Positions 57,550 through 64,000 of a stretch of DNA of 64,000 nucleotides are shown one piece after another; position 1 is the stretch's first letter, and every line of letters begins with the position of its first letter. The stretch spans positions 1-64,000 of the forward strand of contig NZ_AP024862.1 of NCBI RefSeq assembly GCF_024346755.1, written 5' to 3'. The position numbers were made by a program, and so were the translations under genes. The DNA comes from Vibrio aerogenes (lineage in GTDB: Bacteria; Pseudomonadota; Gammaproteobacteria; Enterobacterales; Vibrionaceae). The notes under the pieces were generated by a model. It worked only from the letters and a program-made list of their open reading frames with translations. It was not told where the DNA came from and made no database searches.

Positions 57550-58488
57550 TTAGAAATCGTAACGGATACCCGCCTGAAGCTCATCATCTTCGTTATCTAT
57601 TTGCTGGAACAGATAACCGGCATACATGCGAAGATGACCGTTGAATTTATGCTCAAGTTCAACAGCAAATTCATCAACTGTATCTGTGTCTTCGACTTCC
57701 TGATAGTTATAAACCGCAGCCAGTGCAGTCTTACCGAATTTATATTTTGCAGCGACTTCATAAGCCGTTACATCGTTGTCAACACCTTTTGATTCGATAG
57801 TTCCGGTGCTGAAAAGTGCGCCCAGATACAGAGCATCCATTGTATAACCCACAGTCACGTTGAACTGGTCACTTGTGTCAGATGAATTTTCATCCTGAGT
57901 CACGTAACCCAAACCAGCGCTGAAGGCGTCATTGATGTGATAAACACCAGAAATACCGAAGCTGTCCTGATCTTCTTCATCGGATGCAACGTAGTTTGTT
58001 TTCACTGTCAGTGCATCAAACTCGCCGGAGTAAAGGAAGTTGTTCTCACGTTTGCTTTTGTTACCGCTCACGTAGCTTGAAGCGCTGGCACCAAATGTAT
58101 TCAGGATATCAGTAAAGTCAGTCAGCTGAGTTTGAGCAGAATCCTGTTTACCGTAAGAGAATTCGCCAATGTTGGTGCCGATACCAGCGAAGAAGTAACG
58201 GTTTGTCAGGTCAGAATCGCTATCCAGTTCCGCTTCATATTTACCGAAACCGTAAAGCTCATCAGAGATCTCAGTCTTGCCTTTCAGATTGAAACGGGCA
58301 CGGGATTTGTCTTTGAACTTGCTTGTTCCATCAGCTTTTGACTCATTGTTGTCAGAGATGTTGAAACGTCCTTCTGCACGGCCTCCAACCTTCAGTGTTG
58401 TTCCTTCGCTGTCATAGACGGTTGCTGCGAAAGATGAACCAGATACCAATGCTGTAAAAATTGCGGTTGCCAGAACTGCTTTTTTCAT
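57550..58488 (-). CDS. outer-membrane porin
   Basis: General porin of the Gram-negative type. I start it at the ATG at 58488 (MKKAVLATAIFTALVSGSSF), with AAGG upstream on the minus strand, giving 312 residues with a signal peptide ending SFA-A at about 22. Alternating beta-strand pattern, an acidic mature protein and a C-terminal Phe (IRYDF) fit a trimeric barrel. It resembles OmpU/OmpC-like vibrio porins, but I cannot name the type. A long promoter/leader lies upstream, with an Fnr-like site at 58707-58720. Confidence 0.88.
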   Translation of the reverse strand: MKKAVLATAIFTALVSGSSFAATVYDSEGTTLKVGGRAEGRFNISDNNESKADGTSKFKDKSRARFNLKGKTEISDELYGFGKYEAELDSDSDLTNRYFFAGIGTNIGEFSYGKQDSAQTQLTDFTDILNTFGASASSYVSGNKSKRENNFLYSGEFDALTVKTNYVASDEEDQDSFGISGVYHINDAFSAGLGYVTQDENSSDTSDQFNVTVGYTMDALYLGALFSTGTIESKGVDNDVTAYEVAAKYKFGKTALAAVYNYQEVEDTDTVDEFAVELEHKFNGHLRMYAGYLFQQIDNEDDELQAGIRYDF

Positions 58489-58706
58489 TTGATTTACCTT
58501 GTTTGTTTGAAGTGCTGCTTTCATACCGTCGCCCCGACATCGGATGACAAACCGGTCCTCAGCGCTTTATTGTTTGGACCCGGATAAATTAAAGACTGGA
58601 GATGAATTTTTATTTTCAATTTGATTATTATTGGATGTTGTTTTTATTGGTTTTTTTGTGAATTTTTATTTCACTTATATGAATGGAAGGATGCTGAAGA
58701 AATTAA

Positions 58707-58720
58707 TTGATAAAAATCAT
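58707..58720. promoter_or_regulatory. Fnr-like site upstream of the porin gene
   Basis: TTGAT-AAAA-ATCAT matches 9 of 10 defined positions of the Fnr box TTGAT-N4-ATCAA. It is about 220 bp upstream of the porin start, so direct control is uncertain. Confidence 0.35.
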
Positions 58721-58822
58721 TAAGATAAAATCAGTGAATAAGCAAGAAACGAAAGGAGAGCGGGGAAGGTGCAGAAAGAGGGAGAACAGGTGTTGCCCTG
58801 CAAAACACCTGAGTCAAAGCAG

Positions 58823-58850
58823 AAGCCGGGAACAAATTTCCTCCCGGCTT
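58823..58850 (-). terminator. hairpin terminator of the FadH-like gene
   Basis: AAGCCGGGA pairs with TCCCGGCTT around a 10-base loop, about 25 bp after the stop codon on the minus strand. Confidence 0.7.
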
Positions 58851-58873
58851 GTCGTTATTGCAGTACTCTGGCG

Positions 58874-60826
58874 TTAAAGATCAACACCAGCATAATGGCC
58901 GTGATGAACAGCTGCGGATACTTTGCCAACCTGAACACAGTCTCCGACAGGTCTGAAATCAATGATCGATTCCCGGAGCTGTTCCCGCTCTTCCGCCAGT
59001 GAACGCATTCCCACGGCGCAGAAAACCGTATCTGCCGGGAACACATGCTTCTGACCGGATTGATCGACAGCAACCACGCCTTCTGCAGTAATTGCTTCCA
59101 CACTGGTATTGAGGTGAAGATCGATGCCTTCGCGCAGTTCGATATTGAGTGCCATTTTATGGAAAACGTTGGCATCGACAGCAAAGTCATCTCTGGCTTC
59201 GATTAAGGTAACCTGCTTGTTCTCCCGCTTGAAGTGTACGGCTGCTTCAGAGCCCACCAGCCCGGCGCCGATAATGACGATCCGCTGGCCTGTTTCGAGG
59301 TTTTCATCTTCCATGTCCATGCAGTCGATCACCCGTGGGTCATCAATCCCCGGAATGCCAGGTTTGATCGGCACGGCACCAATGGCACAGATGAGGGAGT
59401 CTGGTGCGATGCTATCGACAAGTTGTGGATCAACTTTTGTATTCATGCGAATTTCGATGTTCTCATGTTGCGTCACCTGATGAATCAGCCATTGTGAGAA
59501 CTCGTAATAGTTCTTTTTGAAATCGACATGCGCTTCACAACGAATTTGTCCCCCCAGTTCTGCGCTGGCTTCACACAGAATCACCTGATGATTGCGTTCA
59601 GCCGCAGACAATGCTGCCTGCATGCCACCCGGACCCCCACCGGCAACCAGCACTTTCTTCGGCTGCGCAGGCAAAGGCGGTGGTGAGAAATAGAGTTCTT
59701 CTTCACCAATCACCGGGTTAATGCAGCATGCCGTATCCCGGGTCACAATGATGGTATCCATACAATCATGACACCGCATACATTTACGGATATCCTGATC
59801 GCGTCCTTCATGGGCTTTTTGTGGCAGGAACGGGTCAGCCATTAATCCCCGGGCAAGAGCTACAATATCGGCCTGTCCTGACGCGATGATTTCCTCGGCT
59901 AAATCCGGGTCGGTAATGGCGCCGACAACGGCGACAGGAATGTTGACATGCTTTTTAATTTCAGCCGCAAGTCCTGCATTGACACCGTGAGGTAAAAACA
60001 TCGATGGGTGGGTTCTGACGAAGGTTTCCTGAACGTGTTGGTTACCGGCACTGATATGCAGAATATCCACGTAAGGCTCGATATATTTGGCGACCCGGAT
60101 GGCTTCATCCAGCCCATGTCCTTCGGGATACAACTCCAGCGCATTCATTCTGAATTCAATCGGGAAGCCCGGTCCGACAGCTTCCCGGATGGCTTTCAGT
60201 ACCATGACCGGAAAACGCATTCTGTTCTCAAAGCTACCGCCGTACTGGTCGGTCCGGGTATTCGTTGGGGAAAGGAACTGACTGATTAACCAACCGTGCG
60301 CACCATGAACCATCAGCATTTCAAATCCGGCCAGTTTTGCCCGTGCTGCGGCGGTTTTATAGGATTCTGCCAACCGGATCAGCATGGCTTCTTCCATCTG
60401 GAATACTTCTGTGCCATTTTCAGAGAATTCGTGTATCGGGCCGTAGGGTTTGTTTTTGGGATGTGGGTTTTCAAGGTTCGGAATCCCGGCATATTTACCG
60501 CCATGGGCCAGTTCTATGCTTGGAATTGAGTTATGACGGCGAATCGAGCGGGCTGCATGAGTGAGTGACGGTAAAATCAGAGGGTCGTCAATGCGTAACT
60601 CCTTGGTGTGTGCCCGGCCTGTCTCTTCGACAATGGCTTCACCGATGGTGACATTGGCGGCACCGCCTTTGGCTCTCAGCTCGAAGAATGCAATGTTTTC
60701 CTGTGATAAAAAGCACTCACTGGATAATTCCTGTAAAGAGACCGGGGCGGAAAATATCCGGTTTTTAAATGTGATTTTGCCGATTTGAATGGGCCTGAAC
60801 AGGTGTGGATATTTCAGTTTCATCAT
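58874..60826 (-). CDS. FadH/old-yellow-enzyme family NADH:flavin oxidoreductase
   Basis: 650 residues from ATG 60826 (MMKLKYPHLFRPIQIG), with GGAG five bases upstream. The N-terminal FMN-binding TIM barrel (about 1-340) keeps the barrel motif GGSFENRMRFP. A 4Fe-4S site follows with CMRCHDC and a later CC (about 347-366). The C-terminal FAD/NAD(P) domains have GGGPGG and GAGLVG nucleotide loops. This is the layout of 2,4-dienoyl-CoA reductase, trimethylamine dehydrogenase and bile-acid BaiCD/BaiH-type enzymes. Which unsaturated substrate it reduces cannot be told. A lone gene. Confidence 0.88.
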   Translation of the reverse strand: MMKLKYPHLFRPIQIGKITFKNRIFSAPVSLQELSSECFLSQENIAFFELRAKGGAANVTIGEAIVEETGRAHTKELRIDDPLILPSLTHAARSIRRHNSIPSIELAHGGKYAGIPNLENPHPKNKPYGPIHEFSENGTEVFQMEEAMLIRLAESYKTAAARAKLAGFEMLMVHGAHGWLISQFLSPTNTRTDQYGGSFENRMRFPVMVLKAIREAVGPGFPIEFRMNALELYPEGHGLDEAIRVAKYIEPYVDILHISAGNQHVQETFVRTHPSMFLPHGVNAGLAAEIKKHVNIPVAVVGAITDPDLAEEIIASGQADIVALARGLMADPFLPQKAHEGRDQDIRKCMRCHDCMDTIIVTRDTACCINPVIGEEELYFSPPPLPAQPKKVLVAGGGPGGMQAALSAAERNHQVILCEASAELGGQIRCEAHVDFKKNYYEFSQWLIHQVTQHENIEIRMNTKVDPQLVDSIAPDSLICAIGAVPIKPGIPGIDDPRVIDCMDMEDENLETGQRIVIIGAGLVGSEAAVHFKRENKQVTLIEARDDFAVDANVFHKMALNIELREGIDLHLNTSVEAITAEGVVAVDQSGQKHVFPADTVFCAVGMRSLAEEREQLRESIIDFRPVGDCVQVGKVSAAVHHGHYAGVDL

Positions 60827-61160
60827 TGCTTCTCCGTGAATTGGGCTGGTCAATAAGAGTTTTGTTTTATAAGAAAAAATAAATTAGCGGATTTGACTGA
60901 GAGGAAACAGACGAAAATTTATGGTGTTTATATCAGGGATTTTTATGTATTAAATGACTTACATATGCTCAATGGCGGGAACTTATTTGAGACCAGAACT
61001 GAAGTGAGACAAGAACCGGTATTTGTTGTGTTTCCGGTTCTTATTTCGTTGCAGGCTGAGAAGCTGAGAGAAGGTGCTGGCGTGTTTATCTTTCATCGTC
61101 TCCAGCAGGAACGGCGATGAAAGATAAACACGCCCTGGGGTATCTCTTTGAATCATGTCA
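60827..61160. other. intergenic region with large perfect inverted repeat
   Basis: 334 bp. Contains the promoter side of the FadH-like gene and a 19-bp perfect inverted repeat at 61080-61133 (separate entry). The plus-strand open frame here has no ribosome site and is rejected. Confidence 0.5.
61080..61133. repeat. 19-bp perfect inverted repeat
   Basis: GCGTGTTTATCTTTCATCG (61080-61098) and its exact complement (61115-61133) are separated by 16 bases. It sits 27 bp downstream of the mipA-like stop codon on the minus strand. No T run follows on either strand, so a conventional terminator is not clear. Confidence 0.9.
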
Positions 61161-61907
61161 TTAAAAACGATAGGTCATACTGAGATTGACACCTACCGAT
61201 GTATCATCGTCAACCATTGGGCTGTTTGCTATTTCGTCATCATAGATGGTGTAACTGATGCCACCGCCGACTGATAAATGTTGTGTTAAAGCCCAGTAAG
61301 ACTGAACATTGGTAAAGAATGCACCAGCCCAGTCAGGGTCGTAACTATCCAGTCCGGATGTCACAGACTCCTGAGCCGAAATACCATAGTAGTGGTTATT
61401 GTAGTTTCCGTTGCTGTAGGTATAGCCCAGCGTTGTATTCACGCCCCAGCGGCCATAGGGGAGTGGGATAGTCCACATCGCTCTGGTTGAAGCGCCGTTA
61501 TGTTCATCACCGACATCGGTGAGCACATCAGCCTGAAACCTGCCGAGTGCCGTATTCAACTGATATCCGATACCTGCCATGACCGTGCCGCGTCTTTTAT
61601 TCAGCAGTTTCATTTGCGCGTTGTCAGAGTCTGAAGGATCAAATTCTTTAAGGTCATACATCGCTTTAAAAATGAGATTTGAGGATGCGTTACCCGGACG
61701 GAGTTTATAGCCTGCGGTGAGGCCCTGAATGAAAAAATGATCCCCTTCATAAGCGACTAATGGAAAAGCTGACGTTGTATTATCCACGCCTTTGTAAATT
61801 GACTGTTGTATGCCCACGCCCGCACCGATTGAATAATCTGTCGTCTGAGCACAGAGTGGAAAAGCAGTGAAACTTGCCGTTAAAACCAGACTGGTTGTTT
61901 TTTTCAT
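61161..61907 (-). CDS. MipA/OmpV family outer-membrane protein
   Basis: 248 residues with a signal peptide (about 1-20, ending CAQ). It is an OmpV/MipA-type beta-barrel with the pattern GIGYQLNTALGRF in the middle and a C-terminal Phe (SMTYRF). Family members act as scaffolds for murein enzymes (MipA) or porin-like channels (OmpV). It is divergent from a tetR gene, so it is probably under that regulator's control. The intergenic region holds several palindromes. Confidence 0.85.
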   Translation of the reverse strand: MKKTTSLVLTASFTAFPLCAQTTDYSIGAGVGIQQSIYKGVDNTTSAFPLVAYEGDHFFIQGLTAGYKLRPGNASSNLIFKAMYDLKEFDPSDSDNAQMKLLNKRRGTVMAGIGYQLNTALGRFQADVLTDVGDEHNGASTRAMWTIPLPYGRWGVNTTLGYTYSNGNYNNHYYGISAQESVTSGLDSYDPDWAGAFFTNVQSYWALTQHLSVGGGISYTIYDDEIANSPMVDDDTSVGVNLSMTYRF

Positions 61908-62237
61908 AAATCAAATACTCTTTATAATAATCCCGGGATCAATCACATAAGCCGCATGCGAAAATATAAAGTGTTTTTATGAGAAACAACTCATATAACT
62001 GCTTTGTATGATGATCCTGTCCCGTTTGTCACCGTTTAGTGACATTTTGTTTATTTATGATATGTTTGTAAAGTAAAATCTTGATTCAGGCATTTATCCG
62101 GCCTGATTTAAATCAGTGCCTTGTTCAAAAACCAATCAACTCTCGCTGAACATATATCTTGAGGTCAATTAGGAACAGGAACATAGCAGACTAATATGCA
62201 ATATATATTACCTATTCATGAAGGTGAATAAAAAGTC
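61908..62237. promoter_or_regulatory. divergent regulatory region of mipA-like and tetR genes
   Basis: Three palindromes lie here: TATGAG-AAACAA-CTCATA at 61978-61995, TGTCAC-CGTTTA-GTGACA at 62027-62044, and the continuous CTGATTTAAATCAG at 62103-62116. The first two share a 6-6-6 geometry suited to a dimeric regulator, most simply the TetR protein encoded next door. A half of the family-B repeat is at about 62153-62171. Confidence 0.55.
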
Positions 62238-62843
62238 ATGGGAAAAAGAGAGCAGACTGAACAACGAATTTTGGATACGTTTGAAGATATTCTGGTGAAT
62301 GAAGGTTTTCAACAATTAAAAATTAACTATGTTGCCGCCAAAGCGAAAGTAGATAAGGTATTGATTTACAGATATTTTGGTGGATTAGAACAACTGGCGG
62401 AGAAGTACGCTGAAAGTGGGGAGTTCTGGCCAACAGTAGAAGAGAGTATAGGTCAACTGACCCTTGAAGATTTTCAAAATGATTTTGAAAATGCGGTGGC
62501 AACGCTGATTCATCAGCATATTCAGTCAATCAGAACCCGTAAGGCGACCGCGGCAATTTTGGCCTGGGAGCTGATTGAATCCTCTCCGGCCGGAAATGTA
62601 CTGGCGAAAGCAAGGGAAGCGCATGTTCAGGCGTTGTTTTCATTTTTGCTCAAAACAGGGCGGTTTGACAGCGAATTTCTGAATGCTTTTGGCGCTATTT
62701 TCGGTGCCAGCCTCAATTATCTGATTATCCGGTCCGGGAGCGAGTCGGTCTTTGCCGGTATTCCGGTTCAGACGGACGCCGGCTGGGATATGCTGGAAGC
62801 GATGTATACCAGAATGGCGCTTTCAATGTTGCAGCCACATTAA
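62238..62843 (+). CDS. TetR/AcrR family transcriptional regulator
   Basis: 201 residues. The N-terminal HTH domain (about 8-52) has ILDTFEDILVNEGFQQLKI, then VDKVLIYRYFGGLEQL, the classic TetR recognition-helix end. The C-terminal ligand-binding region is all-helical, and its ligand cannot be predicted. Start MGKREQTEQR follows a weak ribosome site (AAGGTG). It is divergent from the MipA/OmpV gene, its most likely target, and ends near a family-B repeat. Confidence 0.9.
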   Translation: MGKREQTEQRILDTFEDILVNEGFQQLKINYVAAKAKVDKVLIYRYFGGLEQLAEKYAESGEFWPTVEESIGQLTLEDFQNDFENAVATLIHQHIQSIRTRKATAAILAWELIESSPAGNVLAKAREAHVQALFSFLLKTGRFDSEFLNAFGAIFGASLNYLIIRSGSESVFAGIPVQTDAGWDMLEAMYTRMALSMLQPH

Positions 62844-62848
62844 TTGAT

Positions 62849-62890
62849 TGCCAAACAATCTGAATCATGCCTCTTCAGGTTGTTTGGGCA
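62849..62890. repeat. dispersed intergenic palindrome (family B)
   Basis: TGCCAAACAATCTGA pairs with TCAGGTTGTTTGGGCA across ATCATGCCTCT. This is the best-preserved copy in the window and lies just after the tetR stop, where it may act as a terminator. Confidence 0.7.
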
Positions 62891-62982
62891 TCTGCGGAGA
62901 TATATGCATACTAACTCTCATTGTTTTTGTTAGAGTAATTGATCTCAACGAGCTTTGAACCATCACAACAGAGAGCGTATAC

Positions 62983-64000
62983 ATGCGACATCCGTTTCTT
63001 CTGAAGCAGTGGACAGTCATCATCTTTTTATTCATTTTAGGCTGTGCTTATACTGGTTTAATCGAGTTTCTTTTTCTGACTCACCGACAGGCAATGCGAC
63101 ATGATATTCAGCAGCGGGCTGAAGAAGAACTGTCGTTGATTCGCTATAAATTAGAAGCATCAATTCTGGCTGATGCTTACGCTGCCAAAAGTCTTTCGAT
63201 GCTTATCTCTGTGCATAGCCGGTCCATTCAGCAATTCTGGGAAAACGTGTCCCGGCAAACCATTGAACAGGGTAAGTTTATCCGTTCTGTGGCCTTTGCT
63301 CCGGATGATGTGATTCGGTACGTTTATCCGTTGCAAGGCAGCAACAAAGTCATTGGAACGGATTTCCATCAGTTGCCTGACCAGTGGAAGTCTGTCCGGA
63401 AGTCCCGGTTGCTTCAGGAAGTTGTTGTCTCTGGTCCGGTGTTTCTTGTTCAGGGGGGAAGAGCGGTGATAGTCCGCTCTCCGGTTTTTCTCGATCCGCC
63501 GGAAAATCAGCATTATTGGGGAGGAGTCAGTATCGTTGTTGATATTGATAAATTGTTTAATTTTCTGAATTTTACTCATTTAGCCAGTCACTTCGATATT
63601 GCCGTCAGCGGCCAGGATTTTACCGAAAAAAAAGCGGATGTTTTCTGGGGTAATCCGGAAGTCTTTCAACATATATTTGTGCAGGAAATGTTTTATTTTC
63701 CTTCGGGGACCTGGCAAATTGCCGTGGCAGAAAAGCCAGGGAGTATTCTTAGCCGGTATACCTGGTATCAATACTACCTGGTCCGTTTGATCGGATACTC
63801 TTTGTTTATCGTGCTGGCGATTTCATTTCTGACTATTTACCTGTTATATAAGCGCTCCAGCCGGTTATCGATGTGTGATGAGCTTACGCAGTTGCCAAAC
63901 CGGCGTTTTTTCATGGACAGGCTCAGTAAAGTATTTGAGGGAAAAAAACAGAGGGGTCGCTGCTCTGGTCCGGGATTTGGTTTACTTTGTATTGATATTG
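62983..64000 (+). CDS. CHASE-GGDEF membrane protein (partial, cut at window end)
   Basis: Open from ATG 62983 (MRHPFLLKQWTVIIFLFILG) to the window edge, 339 codons so far. The first transmembrane helix is at about 10-30. A periplasmic sensor of about 235 residues follows, with the CHASE-like pattern VAFAPDDVIRYVYPLQGSNK, then GTDFHQLP and VRSPVF. The second helix is at about 267-289. The start of a GGDEF domain is DELTQLPNRRFFMDRL, then GFGLLCIDI. The active-site loop lies beyond the window, so catalytic status and any EAL domain are unknown. A c-di-GMP signalling sensor is likely. Confidence 0.85.
   Translation, partial: MRHPFLLKQWTVIIFLFILGCAYTGLIEFLFLTHRQAMRHDIQQRAEEELSLIRYKLEASILADAYAAKSLSMLISVHSRSIQQFWENVSRQTIEQGKFIRSVAFAPDDVIRYVYPLQGSNKVIGTDFHQLPDQWKSVRKSRLLQEVVVSGPVFLVQGGRAVIVRSPVFLDPPENQHYWGGVSIVVDIDKLFNFLNFTHLASHFDIAVSGQDFTEKKADVFWGNPEVFQHIFVQEMFYFPSGTWQIAVAEKPGSILSRYTWYQYYLVRLIGYSLFIVLAISFLTIYLLYKRSSRLSMCDELTQLPNRRFFMDRLSKVFEGKKQRGRCSGPGFGLLCIDI

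Larger units (their letters stand above)
58489..58873. other. porin leader/promoter region and downstream gene terminator
   Basis: 385 bp. 58489-58720 is the upstream region of the porin gene, with a run of T-rich sequence near 58640. 58823-58850 is a hairpin AAGCCGGGA / TCCCGGCTT that probably ends transcription of the flavoenzyme gene at 58874-60826. No gene seen. Confidence 0.45.

Noticed and set aside
60893..61120. 75-codon plus-strand frame upstream of the mipA terminus
   Set aside because: No ribosome site, and it runs into the 19-bp inverted repeat; nothing protein-like in its composition.
1..64000. Search for tRNA, rRNA, insertion sequences, prophage or integron attC sites
   Set aside because: I saw no sequence recognisable as any of these, but short RNA genes could be missed by eye.

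Overview
The window looks like chromosome 2 of a Vibrio (or a very close vibrionacean relative), starting at that chromosome's replication origin. Three things show this. A 658-residue RctB initiator gene (1446-3422) sits next to an array of six 12/13-mer TGATCATGCTTTC-type iterons spaced 22-23 bp apart, followed by an AT-rich stretch with repeated ATCA. There are perfect matches to the 15-bp chromosome-2 centromere site parS2 at 232-246 and 24038-24052. As far as I recall, the gene order also largely follows V. cholerae chromosome II from its origin onward (rctB, YebC-like, malP/glgB, INDY, DUF368, PlzD, phr cluster, Lpp, RhlE, MCP, pst, M23, GGDEF/EAL). I cannot name the species.

Layout. 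1-1445: origin and its control region. 1446-5177: rctB, two small conserved proteins and a YebC/YeeN-type protein. 5761-10575: a complete cyoABCDE operon for a cytochrome bo3-type quinol oxidase with heme O synthase. 10971-15900: glycogen/maltodextrin phosphorylase and branching enzyme, with the debranching enzyme glgX separately at 26220-28208. 16112-18180: an NfeD-like/flotillin pair. 18445-34881: mostly transport and envelope genes: AEC carrier, INDY-type dicarboxylate transporter, DUF445, a MINPP-like histidine phosphatase lipoprotein, an ABC exporter, a Sel1 protein, SstT, DUF368 (undecaprenyl-phosphate transporter family), the c-di-GMP receptor PlzD and an MFS protein. 35034-38084: TPR/GGDEF genes on the minus strand, one of which appears split by a 1-base frameshift. 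38490-42558: a light-damage cluster (DUF523/DUF1722, MerR, photolyase) running into an L,D-transpeptidase, convergent with an Lpp-type lipoprotein. 43334-48476: a RhlE-type helicase and two paralogous chemoreceptors. 48824-52339: pstSCAB behind a PhoB-box candidate. 52831-64000: a CBM48-only protein, M23 endopeptidase, GGDEF-EAL protein, porin, FadH-like flavoenzyme, MipA/OmpV, TetR, and the start of a CHASE-GGDEF protein cut by the window edge.

Themes. Glycogen synthesis and breakdown genes recur (GlgP/MalP, GlgB, GlgX, CBM48 protein). Cyclic di-GMP signalling is dense in the second half: PlzD, an active-site GGEEF protein, a degenerate GGDEF partner, a GGDEF-EAL protein and a CHASE-GGDEF protein within about 31 kb. 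Intergenic spaces hold two families of dispersed palindromic repeats. I saw no rRNA, tRNA, CRISPR array, phage or transposase gene. Nearly all of the window looks like vertically inherited chromosome, so I do not claim a wholly new system. The best leads are the centromere/origin overlap, the split TPR/degenerate-GGDEF gene beside an active GGDEF gene, and several unexplained palindromes.
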